DNA of 40,723 bases from a virus, in the IMG/VR virus record IMGVR_UViG_3300042542_000467, positions 1 to 40,723 of that record; one strand, written 5' to 3'. Both the position numbers and the translations under genes were made by a program. Of this stretch, positions 18,051 through 26,844 are shown piece after piece (within the stretch, counting starts at the first letter, position 1; each line of letters opens with the position of its first letter). The notes below the pieces were generated by a model. It worked only from the letters and a program-made list of their open reading frames with translations, did not search any database and was not told where the DNA came from.

Positions 18051-21043
18051 AGTGCAACCTTCCCCTTACCGCCGCCGCCTCCACTAGATAGAGTGTAAGT
18101 TCTAGCCTTAATAGAGGCCGCACCAATTGCACCACTTTCGCCTGCGGCTAATGCGCTAGGAGCAGTAGGAACAATTACATTGCCAAATTTAATAGCATTA
18201 ACAACTTGATTTGTTGTGTTGTAAGGGTCAGTCAAATTAACGCCAGTAATAGTTGTGTTGATGTTAGTTGTTGTTGTAGTTCCTGTTGTGCTTGTTCCGC
18301 CAGGAACAGTTGTAGGAATAATTGGCGTAAATTTAGGAGCATTAGCAATAGCCGCCGCCGCAGAAGCCGCGCTTAACGCTTTCATAAGAGCGGCTACTTC
18401 AGCCAACTTATCTTTCAAATCTTGAAGTTTCTTCATAGTGGACTTGTTGATTTCATCAATAGCCTTTTCATAGTCCTTCTGAGCCTCTAGGAGCGCTTCT
18501 TGCAGGGTTTTAGCGGCCTCTGCTAGTCCTTCATCTAAATCCTTTTGCGCTCGCGCTCTAGCCTCTGTGAGCGCCTTTGAAGCGTCTGCGATAGCCTCAT
18601 CATAGGCAGTCTTAGCGCTAGCCAAAGCCTCTGTAAGATCCTTGTTAGCCTCAGCCAACTTGTCTTTGCGCACTGTCTCAGCCTCAGTAACGGCCTCACT
18701 GTATGCCGCATTAGCCTCTGCCAATGCTTCATTCATTTCAGTATTAACAACGGCTAATGACTCTTTAAGATCCTTAGAAACTTGATTAAATGAGTCCATC
18801 AATTCAGCCGTTGCAAGTTTTCCGCCTGCGTTCATTGTCTGAGCAAGAACATCTACACCGCTAGTAGCAGTTTTTTCTGCTTCAACAAAAGTGTTTTGTA
18901 ATTCTTTAATTGTTTCAGGAGTAGAACTTAAAATTGATCCCGCAAGAGCATTGCCCGTTTCAGGGCCAGCCGCTACAACTTGTTCAATAAATGTTTGAGA
19001 GAAACCTTTAGCCTGCAAGAGAGCGGCATTTTTTGCAAGTTCTTTTGCCGCTTCTAAATTCTTTTTTAGTGTAGCCAACAAGGTATTGGCAGACATGTCT
19101 TTACCAAAAAGTTTGGCAACATTGAAACTTTCGCGTAAATCTTTAGAAGCAAACGCGTCTCGTAATCTATCAATAGACTGTTGGACAATTGATAATTCTT
19201 TTTCTGCGGCGGCTTTTCTTAAATTAGAAGTTTTATCCGCGGCTTTTTCGCGTATGTCATCAAGTTTGGCATTGTTAGCCTTGAGAAGATCTGCCTTTTT
19301 ATCAGCAAGTTCCTTGTCAATGCTTAACTCAAGTTCTGCAAAACGCTTTTTGGCTTGTTCTTCAGCCTTGCCTTTACGGTCTAACGCTTCTTTTTCTGCA
19401 TCATCAAAACGCTTTTGGGCTTCAGCAAGAACTTCTTTATTGCGCTTGTTTAAGTCAGCAACTTTTTCATCATAATTTTTATGAGCCTTCAGCATGACTT
19501 CATTGCGTCTGTCTAATACTTCTTGCGCTTTTTCTTGCGCGTCAGCAATAGCCTCATTCATGTCCTTGTAAATTTTGGTTACATCTTTTTTGTAACCTTC
19601 AAGTTTCTTTTTCTCTTTGCTATCAAGGCCACCACCGCCGCCACCGCCGCCACCGCCGCCGCCTGTTGTACCGCCCCCAATGCCTCCTGGGGTCATAGTG
19701 ACATTACCCATGCCCTTAAAATTACTTTTTAGATCAGATAAATTTTTGCTTGTATTTTTTATTTTGAAAGCAATGCTATCAAGCCCTGTGCCGACTGATT
19801 TAGCCCAACCCATACCAGGAACTTTGCTTAATGCACCAAAAAATTTACCTGCAATTTCAACTAATTTAGAAAACGCGTTCATTACTGCTTGAACAACTGC
19901 AATAACTACGCCTCTAAATGTTTCGCTCTTTTTCCATGCCGCAACAAACCCCGCGCCTAATACAGTTAGTGCGGTAATAAGAACACCAATAGGGTTTGCC
20001 CGCATAGCCATGTTGAGCATCATTATTGCCCCACGCAAATTCAATGTTGCAATTGCCGCTAATGTATTACCTGCGGCCATAGATTTAGTTACGGCTGTAT
20101 AAACTGCCGTTACTGTGGTTGTAACAACTATTGCGGCTTTGTAAGCATAAAACACACCAGTTGCAAATACAATAATGCCTGCGTAAATTTTTATTGCATC
20201 ACCATTGTCTTTAATAAATTTACCCAAAGTACGCAAAGCAGGAATAAAAGTGTTAGTAAGAAATCCTGTAACGCCTAATAATGCAGGCAGTAACTTTTTA
20301 CCTAATTCTTCTTTTAGTTTGTCAAAATCATTTCTCAAGGCTTGCATTTGGCCTTGCGGGGTATTTCTTAATTCTTTGTTAAAGTCTTTGTATGTGGAAT
20401 TAAGAACATCAACAATAGCCGCAGATCTTTCTGCTTCTGTACCTGATGAAATAAGTTTCTTAGTGTGATCATCAAGCACAAAACCAACTCTTGTGAGAGA
20501 TCCAAAGTTACCGTTAAGCGCTTGCGCCAATCCATTTGTCATCTGCTTGAATTCATCTGCGCTTGCGTTAGCGCCCTTTTCCGCGGTGACATAATCAAGA
20601 ATGGCAGGTGTCAATCTTTGGATTGTGTCGTACTGCAAATTAAATGTTGCCAACTGTGATTGCGTTTGCGTAATGTTTCCGCCTGTTACAACGCCTACTT
20701 TTTCTAACGCATCAGCCTGCGCATTAAGTGCGGCTACTTGTTCATCAGTTGCGCCAGTGCCAACCTTCATCAATTGGTACAAACGCTGTTGTTGTGCTTC
20801 TGCTTCCATAGCCTGCGCAATAACATCTCTACCAAATTGCAAAACTTGAGTACCCGCAAAAGCAACACCAAGAGATGCGCCAATTTGTTTTACCTTAGTT
20901 GCAAAATTACTCATGCCAGTTGAAGCAGTTTGAACAGATTTATCTACGCCTTTAATAGCGCTTTCTGCTTGAGCCAAACCTACTTTAAGTTGGCTTACAT
21001 CTGCTTGTAATTTAATCAGCATTGGGGGGATTAAATCGGCCAT
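18047..21043 (-). CDS. Tape measure protein
   Basis: 998 residues and the longest gene here. It sets tail length and is ejected with the DNA. The N-terminus is helical with VKQIGASLGVAFAGTQVLQF, followed by the TMP-like LATFNLQYDTIQRLTPAILD and NGLAQALNGNFGSLTRVGF segments. Hydrophobic spans lie around residues 275-310 and 350-395. A run of twelve glycines splits this part from a very long charged coiled coil rich in Ala, Glu and Lys, with repeated LAEAN/ALAEA-type units. The C-terminus is Thr- and Gly-rich. No lytic domain is visible. It follows the frameshifted chaperones as expected. Confidence 0.92.
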   Translation of the reverse strand: MADLIPPMLIKLQADVSQLKVGLAQAESAIKGVDKSVQTASTGMSNFATKVKQIGASLGVAFAGTQVLQFGRDVIAQAMEAEAQQQRLYQLMKVGTGATDEQVAALNAQADALEKVGVVTGGNITQTQSQLATFNLQYDTIQRLTPAILDYVTAEKGANASADEFKQMTNGLAQALNGNFGSLTRVGFVLDDHTKKLISSGTEAERSAAIVDVLNSTYKDFNKELRNTPQGQMQALRNDFDKLKEELGKKLLPALLGVTGFLTNTFIPALRTLGKFIKDNGDAIKIYAGIIVFATGVFYAYKAAIVVTTTVTAVYTAVTKSMAAGNTLAAIATLNLRGAIMMLNMAMRANPIGVLITALTVLGAGFVAAWKKSETFRGVVIAVVQAVMNAFSKLVEIAGKFFGALSKVPGMGWAKSVGTGLDSIAFKIKNTSKNLSDLKSNFKGMGNVTMTPGGIGGGTTGGGGGGGGGGGGLDSKEKKKLEGYKKDVTKIYKDMNEAIADAQEKAQEVLDRRNEVMLKAHKNYDEKVADLNKRNKEVLAEAQKRFDDAEKEALDRKGKAEEQAKKRFAELELSIDKELADKKADLLKANNAKLDDIREKAADKTSNLRKAAAEKELSIVQQSIDRLRDAFASKDLRESFNVAKLFGKDMSANTLLATLKKNLEAAKELAKNAALLQAKGFSQTFIEQVVAAGPETGNALAGSILSSTPETIKELQNTFVEAEKTATSGVDVLAQTMNAGGKLATAELMDSFNQVSKDLKESLAVVNTEMNEALAEANAAYSEAVTEAETVRKDKLAEANKDLTEALASAKTAYDEAIADASKALTEARARAQKDLDEGLAEAAKTLQEALLEAQKDYEKAIDEINKSTMKKLQDLKDKLAEVAALMKALSAASAAAAIANAPKFTPIIPTTVPGGTSTTGTTTTTNINTTITGVNLTDPYNTTNQVVNAIKFGNVIVPTAPSALAAGESGAIGAASIKARTYTLSSGGGGGKGKVAL

Positions 21044-21045
21044 GA

Positions 21046-21516
21046 TTAACTCCCCAATTTCTCTCTAACAGCGGTTGTAAAGATCCTGTTAATTTTGCCG
21101 CTACGCAATAGCGATAAAGCCGCAGGTTCTAAGTAAGGGTATTTTACCCCTGGTGGCCATTTTCCACCGCCCTTTTCTACCTGGCGGGCATAAATCATTG
21201 TTGGCCCAACTTCAGCGGTGTACACACCAAAGCCAGCGCGGTAAGTAGTTTTAATAGATCTTTTTAGATTACCTGTAACCGTGTTAGGCCCTGATCCACC
21301 AACATGTTTTGGTGGAGTAATAACTAAATAGGGTCTGCCGTTTTTGCTTGTACGCTTTTCATAACTGCGTGTGCCTTGAAAGTTTAATTTTGCCTGGCGT
21401 TCAACAGCCAAACCAACACGCATAATTCCTAATTGCGCACCTTGTTCAATCTTTTCCGCAGATCCATCAATTGCGGCAAGAACTTCTTTAAGGTTTTTGA
21501 TAACAATTTCAGCCAT
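21046..21516 (-). CDS. HK97 gp10-like tail component
   Basis: 156 residues: a helical N-terminus (AIDGSAEKIEQGAQLGIMRV), then a basic region (GTRSYEKRTSKNGRPYLVIT), NTVTGNLKRSIKTTYR, and VGPTMIYARQVEKGGGKWPP. The LxxSI ... YAxxxExG pattern is that of the HK97 gp10 family (head-tail joining/tail completion). It is usually upstream of the tail tube; here it lies between the chaperones and tape measure. It overlaps the end of the frameshifted chaperone product by 8 bases. Confidence 0.8.
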   Translation of the reverse strand: MAEIVIKNLKEVLAAIDGSAEKIEQGAQLGIMRVGLAVERQAKLNFQGTRSYEKRTSKNGRPYLVITPPKHVGGSGPNTVTGNLKRSIKTTYRAGFGVYTAEVGPTMIYARQVEKGGGKWPPGVKYPYLEPAALSLLRSGKINRIFTTAVREKLGS

Positions 21517-22062
21517 CTCTTAACCCTTCTGTTTTCACCTCATCAACGGTTCTAGCAATTGCTATCAACCAATCTGCCGTACTAGCGGGCAAGTTATCTA
21601 CCTGTTCAGGTGTCCAACCAAACCGCTCTGCCATTTGGTAGTAATACCATTGCTCATCAGGATAGGAAAAGGCTTCATGCCTTTCCCCACCCTTGAGTAA
21701 CCATTTTAGGCGTTGGAGTTCTCGCCAATTGCTTTTGGGTCTGCCTCTGTCTGTGGCGTTTCAGCCAGGTTAGGGAACAGATACTTTTGCGCGTCTTTTG
21801 TGTGATCTACCAAAGCATCATAATCAACCATTGTTAGTTCATCTAATGACTCAAGTTTGACTGATGGTGGAAGTAAATCAAATGACCATGACTCAACAAG
21901 CATTGCAATAAGTGCATCACCTAATGCAAGTGCTTTTGTTAAATCCCCGCCAACAGCGTTATCCGCTGTACGCATTACATTTTTGCGGTCTTTTACACGC
22001 AAAGTTGTTGGATCTTTAAGAACTACTTTTGCCCCTGACGGTAGCGTTACTTCTTTAGACAT
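21509..22062 (-). CDS. Tail assembly chaperone, long frameshifted product (GT-type)
   Basis: The short form (zero frame, 21706-22062, 118 residues) starts MSKEVTLPSGAKVVLKDPTT. At the C-CCA-AAA heptamer a -1 slip after codon 110 continues for 74 codons through GERHEAFSYPDEQWYYYQMA and STADWLIAIARTVDEV to a TGA at 21509, giving about 184 residues. This downstream frame has no good independent start, yet its residues are typical of gpT-like tail chaperone extensions. The two forms normally bind the tape measure and tail-tube subunits in a fixed ratio. The gene occupies the usual place between major tail protein and tape measure. Confidence 0.88.
21706..22062 (-). CDS. Tail assembly chaperone, short product (G-type)
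   Basis: 118 residues read without frameshifting, ending GENSNA at 21706. The beta-rich N-terminus (SGAKVVLKDPTTLRVKDRK) and helical rest (LTKALALGDALIAMLVESWS) fit actinophage G-type chaperones. It is the major product of the pair; the long form shares its first 110 residues. Confidence 0.85.
   Translation of the reverse strand: MSKEVTLPSGAKVVLKDPTTLRVKDRKNVMRTADNAVGGDLTKALALGDALIAMLVESWSFDLLPPSVKLESLDELTMVDYDALVDHTKDAQKYLFPNLAETPQTEADPKAIGENSNA
21733..21739 (-). other. -1 ribosomal frameshift heptamer
   Basis: C CCA AAA in the zero frame fits the X-XXY-YYZ rule exactly: both tRNAs can re-pair as CCC AAA after slipping back one base. It lies eight codons before the zero-frame stop, and the -1 frame is open from before the site to 21509. 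Confidence 0.9.
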
Positions 22063-22112
22063 GTTGCCTCCTGTTGGTTTGCCTTCCTAAATCATACTAA
22101 AAAGGAGAGCAA

Positions 22113-22156
22113 GCGGTGTGGGAGAGCGGGAAGGCAATCGCCCTCAACCACACCGC
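22113..22156 (-). terminator. Long hairpin between major tail protein and chaperone genes
   Basis: GCGGTGTGG and CCACACCGC form a perfect 9-bp stem around a 26-base loop, which itself can pair partly. On the minus strand it is followed by TTGCTCTCCTTTTT. It probably acts as a partial terminator or processing site that lets the major tail protein be made in excess over the chaperones and tape measure. Confidence 0.65.
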
Positions 22157-22169
22157 CGCCCTGATCTAG

Positions 22170-23156
22170 TTATGCGTATGTACCTGAAGCCTTAGCGTTC
22201 TGCAACACCCATTTAATAGGTGAGAAGCCGCCTGAAGAACCAGCATCAGTTGTATTTGATTGCGCGTTAATGTCCACTGTTACCTGTACAAAATCTTCAC
22301 CGCGTTCAATCACACCAGTGGTGTAAGCGCCCTTAGTAAGAGTTGCCTGGATTTGAACCGCAGAAGCACCAGCACCATAAGCCCAGTTAAATACAAGAGC
22401 AGGTTGTGAGTTGTTAAGGAAGTTAAGCAATTGTGAGTCATTGTCCATCACAAATGTAATCTTGCCTGTTACTTCCAAAGGCCCTAGAAATACCTGGTAT
22501 GGATCTTGTGTATTTGAGATGCCATAGATAGGTGTTGCAGGGCGTGTCATGTCAATGTTGCCAGTCATGGCAGTTGATACCGCAGATCCACCGATTGAAA
22601 CAGTACCGCGCCACACTGGTGTAGGTAGAACTGTTGAGAATGTAGGTGTTGGATCTGCAACAAGTTCAGACTGGAAACCAGTGCTTTTTGCATCATACTC
22701 AAGCATGCCGTCTGCGTTGAACTTCAATGAGAAGTCAGAGAACTGGCAACCAGGGTATGAGCGGACATCTACGGCATAGAAGTCAGTCAATGTGTATGAG
22801 ATTGGCTGTACATCTACATTTGAAGTAAGGCTGTTAAATAGTGAGATTGTGTGAGTAAATGGTGCAGATGCGCCAGTAGTTGCTACTGATCCTAAAACAC
22901 CTGCAATTGCATAGCCCACGGTGTCTGCAAATACTGCTCCACCAAAATCTACTGTTGAGCGTGTGCGGCCTGGAATGTAGTTGTAATTTAATACATTTGA
23001 GCCACGCAAGCCTGTGTCATAAAGTGGATCAACAATGTCCACTGGCTTTAATGAGTCCTTCATTACTGGAATGAAGTCGGTTGGTGCTACTGCCGTACCG
23101 CGGGTTGCTTCTTTAGCAATACCTAAGTACGAGCGTACGGACTGTTGAACAGACAT
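22170..23156 (-). CDS. Major tail (tube) protein
   Basis: 328 residues. The opening (SVRSYLGIAKEATRGTAVAP followed by TDFIPVMKDS) and DTGLRGSNVLNYNYIPGRT, plus KFNADGMLEYDAKSTGFQSE, match phage tail-tube proteins that stack as hexamers to make the tail shaft. The C-terminal ~60 residues (ERGEDFVQVTVDINAQSNTT) end the tube fold. It is followed by a strong hairpin, in line with high expression, and lies between the tail terminator region and the chaperones. Confidence 0.85.
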   Translation of the reverse strand: MSVQQSVRSYLGIAKEATRGTAVAPTDFIPVMKDSLKPVDIVDPLYDTGLRGSNVLNYNYIPGRTRSTVDFGGAVFADTVGYAIAGVLGSVATTGASAPFTHTISLFNSLTSNVDVQPISYTLTDFYAVDVRSYPGCQFSDFSLKFNADGMLEYDAKSTGFQSELVADPTPTFSTVLPTPVWRGTVSIGGSAVSTAMTGNIDMTRPATPIYGISNTQDPYQVFLGPLEVTGKITFVMDNDSQLLNFLNNSQPALVFNWAYGAGASAVQIQATLTKGAYTTGVIERGEDFVQVTVDINAQSNTTDAGSSGGFSPIKWVLQNAKASGTYA

Positions 23157-23160
23157 TATT

Positions 23161-23370
23161 TCACGCTCCTAGTTTCTTGTCTGACGCGGCAGACATAGTT
23201 GTTGTTGTTTCTGTTGGTTTTGTTGGTTCTGTAACTGATGGCTTTGCGCTTGCAGAAATTACATCTACTGCAACAAATCCTTCAGGTGCGTCAAACTCAT
23301 CACCAGGTTTTACAGTTTTCCCAATGCTAGGGAACACGCGTTCATCAGTTCCGTTGTATTTGTACTTCAT
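23161..23370 (-). CDS. Small head-tail region protein
   Basis: 69 residues from the ATG at 23370. A second ATG just upstream (23373) is too close to the AAGGAG SD. The first half is a small beta domain (KYNGTDERVFPSIGKTVKPG) and the second half is a low-complexity Ser/Thr/Pro tail (SVTEPTKPTETTTTMSAAS). Similar short proteins lie before the major tail protein in several actinophages. Function is unknown; it could be a capsid or tail accessory. Confidence 0.6.
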   Translation of the reverse strand: MKYKYNGTDERVFPSIGKTVKPGDEFDAPEGFVAVDVISASAKPSVTEPTKPTETTTTMSAASDKKLGA

Positions 23371-23378
23371 CATGCTCC

Positions 23379-23885
23379 TTATGCCTGGATCATCTGTGTT
23401 ACGGGAAATTGTATCTCAGCAAAGATTTCTGTAACGCCTTCTTTTTCAGTAGAAGGTTCTCCATAGCGGGCCTGAATAACTGGCTCTGCACCTTGCCAAA
23501 CTAAATTACCTGTTGGATCGCCAAAGTTATGATCTGACCTTAAGCGCTCTTTGATGTTATCAACGATTGTGTCAAAGTCAGTCATAACATCTTCTGCCTC
23601 TCTATGAAAAGAAATGCAGAAAATCTGAACAATTACGGTGTAATCAACACGCTTCCAACCATTAGTTGCCCCGCCAATTGCTAAGCGTGTCTCGTACTCA
23701 TCAGCAATGTAAACAACAATTGCCGCTCTTGTGGCCTGTCCTGGCTCAGCGTTTACCTGGTAATTGATGATCTTTGGGAAAGATGTAAAAACCTGATTAA
23801 CATTGAGAATACGCGGGTTGGCTAAGAATAAAGAAAGTGTTTGGCGTACCGCGTTGCGGCCTGTAAGGGTAGGTACGGCGGTCAT
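23379..23885 (-). CDS. Tail terminator-like protein
   Basis: 168 residues in the classic tail-terminator location. An alpha/beta fold is suggested by RQTLSLFLANPRILN, AAIVVYIADEYETRLAIGGA, RVDYTVIVQIFCISF, and a final VTEIFAEIQFPVTQ. The role would be to cap the tail tube and join it to the connector. It shares a base with the stop of the preceding adaptor gene. The family call rests on position and fold pattern, not a strict motif. Confidence 0.65.
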   Translation of the reverse strand: MTAVPTLTGRNAVRQTLSLFLANPRILNVNQVFTSFPKIINYQVNAEPGQATRAAIVVYIADEYETRLAIGGATNGWKRVDYTVIVQIFCISFHREAEDVMTDFDTIVDNIKERLRSDHNFGDPTGNLVWQGAEPVIQARYGEPSTEKEGVTEIFAEIQFPVTQMIQA

Positions 23886-24778
23886 TATCTAATCCTGCGG
23901 TACTTGTTTACCATGTCTAAAGCAATTGCAATGTCACTGCCATAACGCACTGAGCCAGGAATGTTGCCCGCAGGTGATGTTGTGTAAGCCATAGTAGTTG
24001 AAGCATCACCACGCATTTTAATAAATGCCGTTGTAATTAAAATACAGGCTTGCTTGAGAACGGTTGGCAGGTTGCTAAATGTTGCTCCAACGCCATGAGC
24101 AAAAAGCATAGGCGCAACTAAAGGAACTGTTGTTGATCCGTAAACATAGTTGCTTGCAACTGTTACGCGCTCAGTTCTCTGACCATCAAAAATGCGGTAT
24201 TGCTCGCCTGCCAAAATGCCTACTCCACTGGCCACGGTTAAAGTGCTATCTCCTGCAAGAGTAGCCACCGCAATTTCTGTATTGGTAAACCCTGCAATGT
24301 ATGTGTACTTAGTAAATGTCCAATTGCTTTGCCCAATAGAACCGCCAAATTGAAGCGGGCCTTGAGAAGTGTAGTTCCAACCAATTTGATTGCCAGGGAT
24401 AATGATTTGTTGCCCTTCAAACCATGCTATTGAGCAGTCCTGTAATTCATTTAATTGGTTTGGGTTTGCCCCGTAATAAAATGCTGAAAGAGAAACAATA
24501 GGCGCGTTGTATGGGTGCAGTGCGTAGTACCCGCCTGATGCTGAATAGCGTATGCGCTGTGTTTCTGTGTACTGAGTTGCCACAAGATTTTGATTAAGGT
24601 ACTCATTCATGTATGAAGAAGCGCGCAAAATAACTTCTGCAAGTTCTGCGTCTTGTGCCGCGGCGTTACCACCCACAACCAACATGTCATAGTTAATTGC
24701 CGTTGGCGCGTTCTTGTATTCCGCCACACTAATGTATGGGTTCTCATTGCTAATGTCGGGCGTGATACCTACGGCCAT
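23885..24778 (-). CDS. Head-tail adaptor/connector protein
   Basis: 297 residues. The start ENPYISVAEYKNAPTAINYD, followed by ELAEVILRASSYMNEYLNQN, is typical of the helical head-completion proteins that sit below the portal. The protein carries a central beta insertion with AGDSTLTVASGVGILAGEQY and ends with helices (KQACILITTAFIKMRGDAST) and ALDMVNKYRRIR. It is longer than classic gp6-like adaptors because of that insertion. It lies 3 bases after the zinc-ribbon gene. Confidence 0.7.
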   Translation of the reverse strand: MAVGITPDISNENPYISVAEYKNAPTAINYDMLVVGGNAAAQDAELAEVILRASSYMNEYLNQNLVATQYTETQRIRYSASGGYYALHPYNAPIVSLSAFYYGANPNQLNELQDCSIAWFEGQQIIIPGNQIGWNYTSQGPLQFGGSIGQSNWTFTKYTYIAGFTNTEIAVATLAGDSTLTVASGVGILAGEQYRIFDGQRTERVTVASNYVYGSTTVPLVAPMLFAHGVGATFSNLPTVLKQACILITTAFIKMRGDASTTMAYTTSPAGNIPGSVRYGSDIAIALDMVNKYRRIR

Positions 24779-24781
24779 GAT

Positions 24782-25057
24782 CTAGTCTCCATCTTTCTGA
24801 GTTTCTTGTGACTGGTATCCGCAACGCCCACACTTGCGAAACCAGCCCTCAAAGCCACATTCTACGCAACTAAATCCGCGCTTGCGGTCATCACTAGAAA
24901 TTGGATTAAGTGATGCTTCAAAAAATCCTTCAGCCTTCATTGCCTTCTGATGTGCCTTGTTTTCTACATTGTAAATACCCTGGCGATCAGTGAAATAACT
25001 TTGTCCGCCAATAACAGTTTCTTTTACACCCCTGTCAGGTGCTACCCATCTTGCCAT
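24782..25057 (-). CDS. Zinc-ribbon structural-region protein
   Basis: 91 residues. The C-terminal part has CVECGFEGWFRKCGRCGYQS: two CxxC pairs binding one zinc. The N-terminal half starts MARWVAPDRGVKETVIGGQS. The gene lies between major capsid protein and the adaptor, where phages often encode head accessory proteins. It is preceded by the capsid-gene terminator, so it would be expressed by read-through. Function is unknown. Confidence 0.65.
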   Translation of the reverse strand: MARWVAPDRGVKETVIGGQSYFTDRQGIYNVENKAHQKAMKAEGFFEASLNPISSDDRKRGFSCVECGFEGWFRKCGRCGYQSQETQKDGD

Positions 25058-25082
25058 TTTTGCCTCCTAGTTAATTGGGAAA

Positions 25083-25106
25083 GGGTGCGGCTTTTACACC
25101 GCACCC
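25083..25106 (-). terminator. Hairpin after the major capsid gene
   Basis: GGGTGCGG-TGTAAAAG-CCGCACCC makes a perfect 8-bp stem on the minus strand, followed by TTTCCC. The T-run is short, so it is probably an incomplete terminator or mRNA stabiliser that boosts capsid protein over downstream genes. Confidence 0.75.
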
Positions 25107-25129
25107 CTCCCTTCTTATTAAGTTGTAAC

Positions 25130-26815
25130 TTACGCTTGCTGAATTCCTGAAACTGCGCCATTCCATGCAGGAGCGGTGCAGAAGAAAGTTCCGCGGAAGT
25201 ATGTTGAGAAGTCATAAGTGAACTGAGTTACTGGCCACTGGATACCCATGTAGTCCTGTACCAAGAAGTTCGCCCATACATCAGATACCTGTGTGTCAGG
25301 AATTGGCAATGTGAATGAAAGAACAGGTGCAACACCTGAGTTCAGCCACGGGTGAACCATAAGATCCACGGCCTTGCCTGTAACTTCGTTCTGAAGTCCA
25401 GTCACGATTGAACCGTATGTTGTGCCATTCTCGCCTGGATTGTTAATTACCAAACGGTAGTTAGCGGTTGAGCCATTCTTGATTGCATCAGATAGTTGCT
25501 TACGATCATTACCGTTCAATAGAACCATGTCAGGATCGGCCTTTACATTTTGGTAAAGGTTAGCAAAAACAGTTTGGAATTCTACACCTGGGTTAGCAGT
25601 TGAGAACGCCGCGTTGATTGCGTTGTTGAAACCAGTGTTAGGGCCTAGAACTGTTGGAAGAATTCCGTCATAACCAGTTGCGTAAGCAGATGTATCTGCG
25701 TTAGCGCGTGAGGCCGCAGGGCCGCTTGTGCTAAATGCAAAGTTATTTGCAGGTAGGTTAGTTGCAGATGCACCCTGAATAATTACAGTTGATCCGCCCT
25801 TTACTGTTCCCTGGTACTTAGCGTTTGCTGTTCCTGTTGCAGTTCCAACATACACATTGTAACCAAGTGCGCCAACTGAACCTGTGAAGGAAACAGAAAG
25901 AACATCACCTGATGCAACTGTTTCTGATGCAACGGCTGAAACAATTGACTCACCAAAACCATTAGCAGAAATACCTGCGTCTGCGGTGATGTAGATGTAG
26001 TAAAGGCCTGCCGCTAGAGCAGTCTGTGAACCTGTTGCCGCAGGAGATGATGCAACAAGTGCTGTTGGAGCGGCAATCGCTCCTGAGTAACCTGATGCAG
26101 TTCCGCGAGCCATTAGCATCATGCGTTCTTCCATAAGCATTGTTGCGTATAGAGTAGAAGTTGATGACAATTGGCGTAAATCCTCATAACCCATACCTGA
26201 GAAGTTTGCATCAAATGAAACCTGATCAGATAGTGAGTATGAGTTGTAAGGCAAGATCAGATCATCAGCGGTGTATGAGATCTGTGGGCCACGGATTAAC
26301 TCAAGTGGAGTAGAACCGCCACCAGCAAAGTTATTCTGTGTGCTTTCTGTAATACCAGGCCAAATCTGTCCTTGTCCGCCTGTACCTGTACCTGTGTAAC
26401 CAAGAATTCTCTTTACACGGTGAGATGTACCAATTCCCTTTTTGCGTGGAATACGGTTGCGGAGTGGAGTAGGGCGTGGTGTAAGCAACTTCGCAGGTGC
26501 TTCAAGGTCAAACGCCGCAAATGAAGATGACAAAGGAGAAGTAAGTGTGATTTCCTTCTGAATGTCCTGCATTGCCATGCGCTGAGCCGCTAGAGCAGTA
26601 TTCAAACCGTTCATAGCGTCACCTGTAAGTGACTTGTTAGCCGCTAGTGCTTCAAGTGTTGAGATTGGATCTGCCTGTGGTGCTTGTCCTGGTACATGTG
26701 AAGCGCGTGAAAGACTCTTTGAGAGTTCGCCTGAGTATTCCTCAAAGCGTTCTGCGGCTTCTTTAGGAGTTGCATCACTGAATAGATCGGCCACCTTTGG
26801 AGGTGTAAGTGCCAT
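25130..26815 (-). CDS. Major capsid protein (HK97 fold) with inserted domain
   Basis: 561 residues. The helical N-terminus (residues 1-100, EEYSGELSKSLSRASHVPGQ) resembles a scaffolding delta domain. The HK97-type core includes IPRKKGIGTSHRVKRIL and RGPQISYTADDLILPYNSYS, with LMEERMMLMARGTASG as the spine helix. The core resumes with AYATGYDGILPTVLG and DPDMVLLNGNDRKQLSDAIK. A ~115-residue beta-rich insertion (about 247-365, AAGLYYIYITADAGISANGF ... GALGYNVYVGTATG) looks like an Ig/FnIII-type decoration domain. It has an AAAGGA SD, and it follows the protease/scaffold gene as expected. Confidence 0.92.
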   Translation of the reverse strand: MALTPPKVADLFSDATPKEAAERFEEYSGELSKSLSRASHVPGQAPQADPISTLEALAANKSLTGDAMNGLNTALAAQRMAMQDIQKEITLTSPLSSSFAAFDLEAPAKLLTPRPTPLRNRIPRKKGIGTSHRVKRILGYTGTGTGGQGQIWPGITESTQNNFAGGGSTPLELIRGPQISYTADDLILPYNSYSLSDQVSFDANFSGMGYEDLRQLSSTSTLYATMLMEERMMLMARGTASGYSGAIAAPTALVASSPAATGSQTALAAGLYYIYITADAGISANGFGESIVSAVASETVASGDVLSVSFTGSVGALGYNVYVGTATGTANAKYQGTVKGGSTVIIQGASATNLPANNFAFSTSGPAASRANADTSAYATGYDGILPTVLGPNTGFNNAINAAFSTANPGVEFQTVFANLYQNVKADPDMVLLNGNDRKQLSDAIKNGSTANYRLVINNPGENGTTYGSIVTGLQNEVTGKAVDLMVHPWLNSGVAPVLSFTLPIPDTQVSDVWANFLVQDYMGIQWPVTQFTYDFSTYFRGTFFCTAPAWNGAVSGIQQA

Positions 26816-26844
26816 TTGTGTTTCCTTTCAGAGATTGGGTTGAG

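Noticed and set aside
19617-19892. Plus-strand ORF with a proline run
   Set aside because: It is the antisense of the twelve-glycine run and coiled coil of the tape measure gene; no start signal supports it.
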